Source: Acidobacteriota bacterium (GTDB taxonomy: Bacteria; Acidobacteriota; Terriglobia; Terriglobales; Acidobacteriaceae). Taken from it: a stretch of 17,012 nucleotides of DNA. Location of the stretch: NCBI GenBank assembly GCA_021799405.1, contig JAJZAL010000106.1, positions 1 to 17,012 on the forward strand. The letters run 5' to 3'. Position numbers and translations under genes: made by a program. Positions 1 through 6,529 of the stretch are shown here, in pieces (positions within the stretch are counted from its first letter, which is position 1; each line of letters starts with the position of its first letter). The notes below the pieces were generated by a model. It made no database searches and was not told the origin of the DNA. It worked only from the letters and a program-made list of their open reading frames with translations.

Positions 1-303
1 TGGCTTGGTCCGTCCCATAGGCACGGAATACCCGGCGGGAATCCCGTCCAACTCCTGAAAGACGTATTCAACCGCGATGCGCTCTTCAAACCGCGCGCCA
101 ATCATCTGCCGGAAGGCGCGCTCTATCTCCCTGCGCACAACGAACACCAGCTTCCTGAAGCCTGCGCACAAGGCATCGTACACCGAATAATCGATGATGG
201 TCTCGCCGCCCGGCCCCACTGCTTCCACCTGCTTCAGGCCGCCATAGCGGCTGCCCAAGCCGGCAGCCAGCACGAGCAATGTTGGAGAAACCTCCTGCCT
301 CAC
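1..303 (-). CDS. Nucleotidyltransferase, N-terminal part (cut by window edge)
   Basis: The minus-strand frame is open from a GTG at 303-301 to the window edge (101 codons), so the C-terminus is missing. The start is followed by LLVLAAGLGSRYGGLKQ (residues 8-24), the glycine-rich nucleotide-binding loop of sugar-phosphate nucleotidyltransferases (NTP_transferase fold). Further on, ETIIDYSVYDA and FQELDGIP...GRTKP match the layout of a family of stand-alone nucleotidyltransferases of about 300 residues. Such enzymes join an NTP to a sugar-1-phosphate or a similar phosphate; the substrate cannot be read from this fragment. The sequence agggg-like spacing before the GTG is poor, so a start a little further in is possible, but the glycine loop fixes the N-terminus within a few residues. 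A broken gene tail on the same strand ends 27 nt upstream. Confidence 0.8.
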   Translation of the reverse strand, partial: MRQEVSPTLLVLAAGLGSRYGGLKQVEAVGPGGETIIDYSVYDALCAGFRKLVFVVRREIERAFRQMIGARFEERIAVEYVFQELDGIPAGYSVPMGRTKP

Positions 304-330
304 AAACAAATGTTCTAATCTCCCCGGCTT

Positions 331-510
331 TTAGTACTTTTGCATCATATCGCCCGGATGCAGCTTGCGCACCCCCGCCGTGTCTCCGATGCGTGCGACC
401 TGCTCCTCTCAGGCCAGGGACTCGCTGAACACGCTGGTCTTCTCCGTCTGCGAAAACCCGCGAACCTTGGCTGACAACACCGTCGTTCCCCCTATCTTCG
501 CCCCTCCGCG
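331..510 (-). pseudogene. Possible broken gene tail with an in-frame TGA
   Basis: On the minus strand one frame runs 60 codons from just after a TAG (513-511) to a TAA at 333-331, interrupted only by a TGA at 411-409. The first part reads ...VLSAKVRGFSQTEKTSVF.. and the part after the TGA reads EEQVARIGDTAGVRKLHPGD... Both halves have the composition of a normal soluble protein and share one frame, so they look like the C-terminal end of a single gene that has lost its front and gained a stop. It ends 27 nt before the nucleotidyltransferase start, as an upstream operon neighbour would. I do not recognise the family. It could also be chance or a sequencing error at the TGA. Confidence 0.3.
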
Positions 511-539
511 CTAAAGTGGAATGTGGAGGGAATTCCCGC

Positions 540-1190
540 TTGAGCCGCACCCGATCCCGGCGCCGCCCGCACCGCCCCAAGCGTAACTGGTTGTTGCAAA
601 TGGCTTTAGCTGTATTTTCTGTCGTTCTGGCGATCCTCGTATGGGCAGCCTTGGCGCGTCACTTTGCTCCCAGTTCAAATACCGCACTCACTCGGTTTGA
701 CGCCATTATCGTGCTCGGCCATCCCGCCGACAGCGACGGCAACCCCACCCCACTCCAGTTATCAGTTGTCACAGAGGCGGTGCAGGAATATGAGCGTGGC
801 GTGGCCCCGCGGCTGATCCTCACCGGAGGGGCGGTTGCCAACCAGTACGTCGAAGCGCGAGTGATGGCGCGCATCGCCGAGGCGCAGGGGGTTCCAGCGT
901 CCGCTGTCTTTGTGGAACCAAGGGCCAGAGACACAATCCAGAATGCCTGCTATGCCGTGCATATTTTGAGAAATCACGGCTGGCGTTCGGCGGAGGTGGT
1001 TTCCAACCCCAGCCAGTTGCCCCGCGCCGGGCTGATCCTCAGCCATCTTCCGCTGGAGTGGCGCACCCATGCCGCCCCGCTGTTCGCACCGGAGTCGGTG
1101 TTCGAACACGACTCAGCCGCCGCACTCGAGACGCTCAAGACGGCGCGGTATCTTCTCTATGCCCGCCGGACGGAAAATTGCCAGCCATAA
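540..1190 (+). CDS. DUF218 / YdcF-like membrane-anchored protein
   Basis: The protein has 216 residues from a TTG start. The frame opens earlier (GTG at 516), but GGAGGG at 525-530 lies 9 nt before TTG 540, so I prefer that start. An Arg-rich N-terminus (RSRRRPHRPKR) is followed by one hydrophobic helix (about residues 17-41), giving a single-pass anchor. The rest matches the DUF218 (YdcF/SanA/ElyC) fold: FDAIIVLGHP, a PT..L pair, a YERG..PRLILTGG strand-loop, EARVMARIAEAQGVP, then EPRARDTIQNA with the conserved D-T..NA. Family members are envelope proteins, some linked to peptidoglycan or envelope-barrier functions, with no settled reaction. The genes after it are also envelope proteins. Family assignment is firm; the role is unknown. 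Confidence 0.8.
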   Translation: MSRTRSRRRPHRPKRNWLLQMALAVFSVVLAILVWAALARHFAPSSNTALTRFDAIIVLGHPADSDGNPTPLQLSVVTEAVQEYERGVAPRLILTGGAVANQYVEARVMARIAEAQGVPASAVFVEPRARDTIQNACYAVHILRNHGWRSAEVVSNPSQLPRAGLILSHLPLEWRTHAAPLFAPESVFEHDSAAALETLKTARYLLYARRTENCQP

Positions 1191-1193
1191 AAC

Positions 1194-1220
1194 GGTTCCA
1201 ATCACGGGAACCCTTGATTT
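1194..1220 (+). terminator. Weak hairpin after the DUF218 gene
   Basis: GGTTCC (1194-1199) and GGAACC (1207-1212) form a 6-bp stem with a 7-nt loop, starting 4 nt after the stop codon. The following bases (cttgattt) are only partly T-rich, so this is at best a weak rho-independent terminator. Confidence 0.3.
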
Positions 1221-1290
1221 GACCCGTTACTGACGTTACTTGGCGTTGTATAGAAACGATGCAACGATAGCAACGAGAAGGGGTGCTGGT

Positions 1291-1557
1291 GTGACACGCC
1301 GTATTGCAAAGTGGTCGATCGTGGGCCAGCTGATCGTGGTCTGGTGGTTGGTCTATGCCTTCGAACTGGTTCCAGTTCCCAGGATTCCCTGTGACCCTGC
1401 CGCGGTCTGGAATATTGTTCGGGCAACCTGCCCGGTCGCGTTCCTCGATTCTTTCTTTCATTTGGACATGCCAATCTATTCGGTCATGGTGGTCAACGCT
1501 CTCACCTACGCCATGTTTGGCCTGATTTTTGAATCGATGCGGCGCAGGACGGCCTAA
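1291..1557 (+). CDS. Small two-helix membrane protein, unknown
   Basis: The preferred start is GTG 1291, because AGAAGGGG ends 7 nt upstream. An earlier in-frame TTG at 1240 has no ribosome binding site. The 88-residue product begins MTRRIAKW, has one hydrophobic segment at about residues 8-24 (IVGQLIVVWWLVYAF), a loop with two Cys (PCDP, TCP), and a second hydrophobic segment at about 62-82 (YSVMVVNALTYAMFGLIF). It ends with the basic tail MRRRTA. Positive residues at both ends suggest a hairpin topology with both termini in the cytoplasm. I do not recognise a family. It lies 100 nt after the DUF218 gene and 74 nt before a beta-barrel gene, all on the plus strand. Confidence 0.6.
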   Translation: MTRRIAKWSIVGQLIVVWWLVYAFELVPVPRIPCDPAAVWNIVRATCPVAFLDSFFHLDMPIYSVMVVNALTYAMFGLIFESMRRRTA

Positions 1558-1631
1558 ACAAAATGATCCAGTTCCGCGGGAAGACCAAGGTCTGCGTTGT
1601 CCGCTGTCGGTGTGGTCTTGTAAGCTGATGG

Positions 1632-2381
1632 ATGATGCGCCTTCCAGTAAGAATCATTTTTACCCTTGCCGCCGTTATCGCCGTGTCTCTGGGCACCGGA
1701 ACTCTGCTTTGGGCTCAAAGCAGCTCTTCGCAAAGCAGCTCCGGCCAGACCACCAGCAGCCAGACCACCAGCAATCAGGGCAGCATAAATGTCCCCTATA
1801 CCCCTACAGATCCTCTGGCGGGTGTGCGTTATGACAATCGCTACGACCTTTACGTGGGCGCGGCCTATGACCACATGAAGGCCGGTCCGACGCTGCTGCA
1901 GGGCTCCAATCTGGGTGGACTCGATGTCTCCGGTTCCTACTGGCTTACCAAGCGCTGGGGTATGGAGGGAACTGCCCGCGGGTATTTCGGCAACAGCGGC
2001 GCAGGACCCAATGCTGCGTTCATCAAAGGCCCGTATGTCGCCCAATACTTCTTCGATGCCGGACCGGAATGGCTGGGACCACACAACAAACACGGGGATC
2101 TGATTGCGCATGTTCTGGTGGGCGGAGTCGGTGGGGACTTCGAGCACGACCTGCGTGGAACACCCGCATCGGCAGTGGCTTTCTACAACAACCAGGTTGC
2201 CTTCTCCGCCATCATGGGTGGCCACTTCGACCTGAACCGCTCGGCACGGTGGGTCTTTCGTGTAACACCCGACGCGATGCTGACAGACTACAAGATCCAG
2301 TACTATCCCAATTACAGCCAGATCGATATCAACTTTGCCATCTCGGTCGGCTTCGAATACAAGTTCAAGAAGAAACGGTAG
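1632..2381 (+). CDS. Outer-membrane beta-barrel protein (OmpA-barrel-like)
   Basis: The protein has 249 residues. A signal peptide covers about residues 1-29 (RIIFTLAAVIAVSLGTG..LLWAQ, cleavage after WAQ or nearby), followed by a low-complexity Ser/Gln/Thr linker of about 20 residues (QSSSGQTTSSQTTSNQ). The rest shows alternating hydrophobic and polar beta-strands with aromatic girdles: RYDLYVGAAYDHM, LGGLDVSGSYWL, GMEGTARGYFG, IAHVLVGGVGG, FSAIMGGHFDL. The C-terminus, INFAISVGFEYKFKKKR, resembles the last strand of an outer-membrane barrel, although it ends in Lys/Arg rather than Phe. This layout is common for small acidobacterial and proteobacterial surface barrels. The function is unknown. 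The ATG-ATG start has only a weak upstream purine stretch, so the exact start is less certain than the frame. Confidence 0.75.
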   Translation: MMRLPVRIIFTLAAVIAVSLGTGTLLWAQSSSSQSSSGQTTSSQTTSNQGSINVPYTPTDPLAGVRYDNRYDLYVGAAYDHMKAGPTLLQGSNLGGLDVSGSYWLTKRWGMEGTARGYFGNSGAGPNAAFIKGPYVAQYFFDAGPEWLGPHNKHGDLIAHVLVGGVGGDFEHDLRGTPASAVAFYNNQVAFSAIMGGHFDLNRSARWVFRVTPDAMLTDYKIQYYPNYSQIDINFAISVGFEYKFKKKR

Positions 2382-2694
2382 AAGAAGCGGCTCCTTCCGG
2401 TCCGTGAACGCACCGGCGTGGTGCGAAGCCCGTGATTGCCGCCGTGATCCCCCTATGAGTCCGGCTCACACGATTCCGTTGGGCAGGGCTCGAACTTTCA
2501 CACCGCTGCTTCGTGCCGCGATCGCATCGGCCGGCATTCGCCCCGCACTGCCAAGTTCTTATCCTTGTGTGGTATTCTCCACCGTTCGGTGTTGCCGGTA
2601 TAAAAGTGCCGGTCGAAGATATACTGTTCCGAATTGTGACACGCTCTTGGTTGCGTGGATCCAATTTGGAGGGAAAAGCTGGGGGCAGGATCCG
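2382..2694 (+). other. 313-nt non-coding leader upstream of glgC
   Basis: No gene is supported here, although the glgC frame happens to stay open through it. The stretch holds AT-rich hexamers in an otherwise GC-rich background: TATAAA at 2599-2604 (with TCTCCA, a poor -35, 17 nt before it) and TATACT at 2620-2625. One of these is probably the glgC promoter -10, but neither has a convincing -35. A GTGCCGG/GTTGCCGG pair (2591-2612) brackets TATAAA. I see no clear terminator for the preceding gene. Confidence 0.35.
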
Positions 2695-3954
2695 ATGGAT
2701 ATGAAAGACACACTAGGTGTGTTGCTCGCCGGGGGAGCCGGCGAGCGGCTCTTTCCGCTCACGCGCGACCGGGCCAAGCCCGCCGTTCCCTTTGGCGGCC
2801 ATTACCGCATCATCGATATCACGCTTTCCAACTGCATCAACTCCGGCCTGCGCCGCGTCTACATCCTTACCCAGTACAAGGCGCTTTCGCTCAATCGCCA
2901 TATCCGCGAAGGCTGGACCGGCATTGTGGCCCAGGAACTCGGCGAGTTCTTTGAACTGATGCCGCCCATGCAGCGCACCGGCGCCAACTGGTACATGGGA
3001 ACCGCTGATGCGGTTTACCAGAATATCTACTCTATCGGCAGCGAGCAGCCCGAATACGTCATCATCCTCTCCGGCGACCACATTTACAAAATGGATTACA
3101 GCCGGATGCTGGCGCACCACAAAGAAACGATGGCCGACGTGACCCTGGCCACGCTGCCCATCTCTCCAGACGAAGTTTCGCGGTTTGGCGTTGTCGAGGT
3201 CGGCCCAAACGGGGAAGTGCTCGGTTTCCAGGAGAAGCCGGCCTCGACCAGTTTCCGGTCGCCATTCAACCCGAACGCCGTCGATGCCTCGATGGGCATT
3301 TACATCTTCAACACGGAGGTGCTGCTGAAAGCCCTCATCGCCGACGCCGAGGATCCCGACTCGAAACACGACTTTGGCCACGACATTCTGCCCAACATGC
3401 TGGGCAAGAAGAAGATGATGGCCTACAGCTTTGTGGATGAGAACAAGAAGCAGGCGCTCTACTGGCGTGATGTGGGCACGCTCGACGCGTATTACGACGC
3501 CAATATGGACCTCTGCTCGGTTTCGCCAATCTTCAACCTCTACGACAAGAGCTGGCCCATCCGCACCCGCGTGCGCCAGTATCCGCCCGCCAAGTTCGTC
3601 TTCGGCGAGCCGGGCCGTTCGGGCATGGCCATCAACTCCGTGATCACCGCCGGCGTCATCATCTCCGGCGCTTCCGTGTCGAACTCGGTGCTCTCGCAGG
3701 ATGTGCGCGTCAACTCCTACTCCGAGGTCGATTCGAGCATCATCTTTTCGCACGTCAACATCGGCCGGCACTGTCGGATTCGCCGCGCCATCATTGACCG
3801 CCACGTGCATATTCCGGAAGGCACGGTCATCGGCTACGATCCAATCGAGGACAAGCGCCGCTACTTCGTCACGCCCTCGGGCCTGACCATTGTCACCCGC
3901 GACGCCTCGCTTTTTGAAAACCCGGTGGACCCTGAGTTTATGCGGCCGTATTGA
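2695..3954 (+). CDS. glgC: Glucose-1-phosphate adenylyltransferase (ADP-glucose pyrophosphorylase)
   Basis: This enzyme makes ADP-glucose from ATP and glucose-1-phosphate, the committed step of bacterial glycogen synthesis in the cytoplasm. The start is ATG 2695 (or the ATG at 2701), behind GGGGGCAGGA at 2681-2690, giving 419 residues, the normal GlgC length. Visible motifs are GGAGERLFPLTRDRAKP (residues 13-29, nucleotide binding and product loop), YMGTADAVYQN (100-110), LSGDHIYKMDY (125-135, the metal-binding Asp), and FQEKP (178-182, glucose-1-phosphate binding). The C-terminal part from about residue 315 has the Ile/Val-rich hexapeptide repeats of a left-handed beta-helix (GVIISGASVSNSVLSQDVRV). 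No glgA, glgB or glgP lies beside it. The open frame extends upstream to 2335, but that extension has no GlgC homology. Confidence 0.97.
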   Translation: MDMKDTLGVLLAGGAGERLFPLTRDRAKPAVPFGGHYRIIDITLSNCINSGLRRVYILTQYKALSLNRHIREGWTGIVAQELGEFFELMPPMQRTGANWYMGTADAVYQNIYSIGSEQPEYVIILSGDHIYKMDYSRMLAHHKETMADVTLATLPISPDEVSRFGVVEVGPNGEVLGFQEKPASTSFRSPFNPNAVDASMGIYIFNTEVLLKALIADAEDPDSKHDFGHDILPNMLGKKKMMAYSFVDENKKQALYWRDVGTLDAYYDANMDLCSVSPIFNLYDKSWPIRTRVRQYPPAKFVFGEPGRSGMAINSVITAGVIISGASVSNSVLSQDVRVNSYSEVDSSIIFSHVNIGRHCRIRRAIIDRHVHIPEGTVIGYDPIEDKRRYFVTPSGLTIVTRDASLFENPVDPEFMRPY

Positions 3955-4042
3955 GCTGAAGTTCAAACCGGAGATCCGGCGCATTTGCAGGGCCGAGAGG
4001 TAGTGCACAATTTCGAGGTTGAAGACTTCGAGCCGGAAAGTT

Positions 4043-4051
4043 TGCTATAGT
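4043..4051 (+). promoter_or_regulatory. Extended -10 promoter element
   Basis: TGC followed by TATAGT (4046-4051) is a good extended -10 element. It sits 36 nt before the ATG at 4087, a suitable distance. No good -35 is present (TTGAAG at 4018-4023 is 22 nt away), which is tolerated by extended -10 promoters. Confidence 0.4.
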
Positions 4052-4086
4052 TTGCAACTCGCATCCTGACTTTGCAAGGTGACCTT

Positions 4087-4740
4087 ATGGCGAATGGCGT
4101 CCTGATGCTTATCAATCTGGATCCTGGCAATATCGCCTTCTTGAGCCTGATTGCCAGTATCGTTGGCGTAATTCTGGGCCTGGTGAGTGCAATCGCTGCC
4201 ATCTCCGCTGCCGTTTACGCCAGGAGAGCCGCCAGGGGCGACCGTGCACAGGCCGAGCAGAACGCTCCCCGTGTTGAGCGCGTCAGTAAGAAGCCTCCAG
4301 CCACCAACGCCCGTGTGCCGGAGCCGAAGGAAGGTGAAGCTTTACAGGCCCCGGCTCCGCACATCGCCATCTCCGTTGAGGGTGAAGCGGTTGGGGACGT
4401 TCCGGTCGAATTACTTCTAACCCTGCAGGACTCATCCGTTCGTGTCACCCGCGCGGAGAGGCTGAGCGCATCCGGGAGGGGTCTTGGCGTTTCTCCGTGC
4501 AAGGCAACCGACAATCCCCTGGTGTTCAAATGCATGATTGGCCAGGAACGGATGAGGCAGTGGAGGGATGCGGGAGAGTCCACTGAAGATGAGCGGACCA
4601 GAAGCATTCTGAGGGTTCATCTGCTGCTGAAGGAAGGCATGAAAGAGGGACACCGCGACGTGCCGGTTTCAATTGCCGAGGACCTGAGGAATGTGGGCAT
4701 CGCTTCCTTGTCCGTCTGGAATATCAAGGGGAGTATCTAG
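4087..4740 (+). CDS. Membrane-anchored protein of unknown function
   Basis: The start is ATG 4087, with AAGGTGA at 4076-4082; an in-frame TTG at 4072 is less likely. The product has 217 residues. A long hydrophobic stretch at about residues 15-45 (IAFLSLIASIVGVILGLVSAIAAISAAVYA) looks like one membrane helix that could continue as a helical stalk. A basic, Pro- and Glu-rich linker follows (ARRAARGDRAQ...KKPPATNARVPEPKEGE). From about residue 90 a compact domain with beta-strand character begins (HIAISVEGEAV, VELLLTLQDSSVRVTRAERL) and ends LRNVGIASLSVWNIKGSI. I do not recognise the domain. It is a lone gene between glgC and a convergent regulator unit, apparently with its own promoter. Confidence 0.65.
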   Translation: MANGVLMLINLDPGNIAFLSLIASIVGVILGLVSAIAAISAAVYARRAARGDRAQAEQNAPRVERVSKKPPATNARVPEPKEGEALQAPAPHIAISVEGEAVGDVPVELLLTLQDSSVRVTRAERLSASGRGLGVSPCKATDNPLVFKCMIGQERMRQWRDAGESTEDERTRSILRVHLLLKEGMKEGHRDVPVSIAEDLRNVGIASLSVWNIKGSI

Positions 4741-4814
4741 TGTGGTGTCCCGAGAAGCAGATTGCAGTCGTGTTTTGAATGGGCATGCCTGCCCGCCCCA
4801 GGTTTCTCCGTCGG

Positions 4815-4969
4815 CGACCAACCACCAACGATCTCGAATCCACGAAGCTGCCCCTGGGCGCTGTCATCCTGAGGCGCACAGCGCCGAAGGATCCGCGGTT
4901 GCTTTTCGGGAATTATCCGGTCACCGACGCTTGCATTTTGAGTAATCTTCCCATTGCCGACCAACCACC
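4815..4969. repeat. 12-bp direct repeat flanking the REP-like element
   Basis: CGACCAACCACC occurs at 4815-4826 and again at 4958-4969, on either side of the hairpin repeat. It may be chance, or it may mark a duplication around an inserted element. Confidence 0.3.
4860..4920. repeat. REP-like intergenic hairpin repeat
   Basis: The sequence starting CTGTCATCCTGAGGCGC matches the style of a dispersed 'TGTCATCCTGAG...CGAAGGATC' repeat that I recall from acidobacterial intergenic regions. Positions 4866-4892 form an imperfect palindrome: ATCCT-GA-GGCGC-ACA-GCGCC-GA-AGGAT. The two GA steps face each other as a tandem G.A mismatch between two perfect 5-bp stems, closed by a 3-nt ACA loop. The copy lies in a 265-nt non-coding gap between two convergent genes. 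The recalled family is not verified by search. Confidence 0.55.
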
Positions 4970-5005
4970 CGCATTAGCCCGGTCGTGGTTCAAACTTTCC
5001 CCTTT

Positions 5006-5302
5006 TTACAATGCTTTCTTGAGGTTGCTCCGATACTGCTCGAATGTTTTGCGTCCTATCTCTGTAAGGCGCAGGAGTGTCTGCGGCACCTTGCCGCGAT
5101 AGGTTTTCTCGACCTCGATATAGCCAGCATCTTCCAGACGTGCGATGTGGCTCGAAAGTGTGCCCTTGTTCATTTCGGTCTCATGTTGCAGGTATAGGAA
5201 GTCAGCGCGTTCCACGGCGTACAGAAGGGCGGCAATCATAAGCCGGCCCGGCTCATGGATCACACGATCAAGCTCAGCGAAGGCGCGGATCCGCTCGTTC
5301 AT
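5006..5302 (-). CDS. Small winged-helix transcriptional regulator
   Basis: This DNA-binding protein has 98 residues and consists only of a winged helix, of the HTH_27/MarR-like kind. The segment RLMIAALLYAVERADFLYLQHET (20-42) is helix 1-2. GTLSSHIARLEDAGYIEV (47-64) is the recognition helix running into the first wing strand, and the basic wing EKTYRGKVPQTLLRLT (65-80) is followed by a C-terminal helix likely used for dimerisation. The frame is open for 31 codons upstream, but ATG 5302 overlaps the stop of the preceding membrane-protein gene by ATGA, so the two are translationally coupled. It probably controls its own operon through the palindrome at 6035-6052. The ligand or signal is unknown, and the pairing suggests the membrane partner. 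Confidence 0.88.
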   Translation of the reverse strand: MNERIRAFAELDRVIHEPGRLMIAALLYAVERADFLYLQHETEMNKGTLSSHIARLEDAGYIEVEKTYRGKVPQTLLRLTEIGRKTFEQYRSNLKKAL

Positions 5303-5964
5303 TCGACTTCCCGCGCTGCTGGCTGAGTATGGCGGAGATAAAGCCAGAAGCTGATAGCGCCTGAAACAACGAACGAAACTCCGAAGTCGGTCCAATTGAG
5401 CCAGGAGGCTCCAAGAGTTCGGGCTGTCAGCGCAGCACCCAGGCTGGAATGGCCAGCCAGGTTCTCAAGGAGCTCCGCCGGTAGGAACGCGATAAGTACA
5501 GTGCTGACGACCATAGCCGCGAAAACCCCCCATTTCCAGCGATCAAGTTGAACGAAGCGAATATAGAGAACGGCAAAGAATAAAAAGAACAAGAAAGCAG
5601 GCGCGGAAAGCGGGAAGTGGTGCCGAGCCGCAATGAACAATCCTGCTGAAGTCAGTGCCGAAAAACAGAAGGCCAGCGCCATCGTCACCCAATGCCTACG
5701 TGTCCGATACTCAACGTATCCCGTGCGCCTGTAAGTGATCCGATTCTTGATGGCCTTACTGCCGTAATGAATGATCGAACTGATCACTCCGATGAAGATG
5801 AAGAGGGTATACATCTTGTGCCAGATGGCGGTCTCTGGCGAGTGCAACATCATCCAACCGAGCAGCGAATACCCTAGAACCATGATTCCCATGCCCAATT
5901 CCCCTACACCGTCGATGTTGTAGTAGAGCTTAGGCCGACTCAAAAGCTTGTCTACGCTGTCCAT
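5299..5964 (-). CDS. Six-helix integral membrane protein, partner of the winged-helix regulator
   Basis: The start is ATG 5964 with GGAGAAAG just upstream; an in-frame start 7 codons earlier lacks a binding site. The 221 residues contain about six hydrophobic segments (roughly 22-42, 49-68, 93-113, 119-138, 143-162 and 188-208). A conserved-looking basic loop, SKAIKNRITYRRTGYVEYRTRRHW (about 69-92), lies on what should be the cytoplasmic side between helices 2 and 3. The RRTGYV stretch recalls membrane proteins often paired with small winged-helix regulators, but I cannot name a characterised member. It is the first gene of a two-gene operon whose second gene overlaps it by 4 nt. It may be a transporter-like or sensory protein; this is inference from context only. 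Confidence 0.75.
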   Translation of the reverse strand: MDSVDKLLSRPKLYYNIDGVGELGMGIMVLGYSLLGWMMLHSPETAIWHKMYTLFIFIGVISSIIHYGSKAIKNRITYRRTGYVEYRTRRHWVTMALAFCFSALTSAGLFIAARHHFPLSAPAFLFFLFFAVLYIRFVQLDRWKWGVFAAMVVSTVLIAFLPAELLENLAGHSSLGAALTARTLGASWLNWTDFGVSFVVSGAISFWLYLRHTQPAAREVE

Positions 5965-6034
5965 TTTCTTTCTCCGTTCAACCAAGCAAAGGTACGGGAA
6001 CCGTGCAGTGCGTATCTCGCGGCCCCTGCCTTCA

Positions 6035-6052
6035 ATGCAAACTAGTTTGCAT
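6035..6052. promoter_or_regulatory. Perfect 18-bp palindrome, likely operator of the winged-helix regulator
   Basis: ATGCAAACTAGTTTGCAT reads identically on both strands with no mismatch. Its centre is about 80 bp upstream of the first gene of the minus-strand membrane protein/regulator unit. On the minus strand its right half supplies TTGCAT, a fair -35 hexamer, with a weak -10 (GATACG) 18 nt further on, so a bound dimer could block the promoter. Size and symmetry fit a winged-helix dimer. Confidence 0.65.
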
Positions 6053-6529
6053 CACCAACCTTTCGGTGTCAAGAGAAAAGTTCGACATTATCGCGATCGC
6101 CGACGCATGTTGAACTGCAGGCGCCGCGCGTCACCCTATACAGGCAATCAAATTGACCCGGAAAGATATGACCGCCGCAGGTCGTGGTCCTATCATCGCC
6201 AGCCGTGAGAGTGGCAAACGCCCGTGCGACCGTCTATACGGAGATTGCCGCTTGATCAACATCCAGCCCCGCCTGCGGCGGAGACGAGGCTTTCTCTTCG
6301 CCTGCAATGGCCAGCGGCAGGATTCCATATGCAGGCAGCAGTAGTACGGCGCGTTCCTAGGCGGGACGGGATCGTCCCAGCAGGCAGCTTTGGATGGATC
6401 CGACATTCATGGGCTACATCACTCGCATAGTTGGCCTGTCTGTTGTTCTCCTCCGCAAATGGAACCACGCCGTCAAAATCTTCGTAATCCCATTCCATGC
6501 AGTGTGCAGGCACATTAACCTGGAGCATA
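6053..6529. other. About 480 nt without an intact gene; possible decayed minus-strand coding sequence
   Basis: No intact gene is supported. On the minus strand from an ATG at 6530-6528 there is a protein-like run (MLQVNVPAHCMEWDYEDFDG, then VVPFAEENNRQANYASDV) of about 55 codons. Its composition then degrades into an Arg/Cys-rich tail that ends at a TGA near 6256. In a neighbouring frame a second protein-like run follows (ERAVLLLPAYGILPLAIAGE, then EKASSPPQAGLDVDQAAISV) to a TAG near 6236. This pattern fits a gene broken by frameshifts and without a ribosome binding site. The stretch also carries a candidate ECF promoter for the downstream operon. Confidence 0.3.
6461..6489 (+). promoter_or_regulatory. 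Candidate ECF-type promoter of the sigma-factor operon
   Basis: GGAACC at 6461-6466, then a 17-nt spacer, then GTAATC (6484-6489) resembles the GGAAC / GTC-like pattern used by many ECF sigma factors. It is about 40 nt before the sigma-factor start. GGAACC also occurs elsewhere in the window, so the match alone is weak. Confidence 0.3.

Noticed and set aside
409..411. In-frame TGA as a selenocysteine or readthrough codon
   Set aside because: No SECIS-like hairpin was evident and the frame also lacks a start, so a broken gene is simpler.
2335..2694. N-terminal extension of GlgC by 120 residues
   Set aside because: No homology to GlgC, overlaps the end of the barrel gene, and a purine-rich binding site precedes ATG 2695, which gives the normal GlgC length.
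3974..3985. CCGGAGATCCGG after glgC as a terminator
   Set aside because: The stem is 5 bp with a 2-nt loop and no T-run follows.
2713..4008. Long minus-strand open frame (431 codons) across glgC
   Set aside because: It is the antisense of a firmly identified gene, has Val/Asp/His-rich composition typical of reversed GC-rich codons, and shows no family motif.
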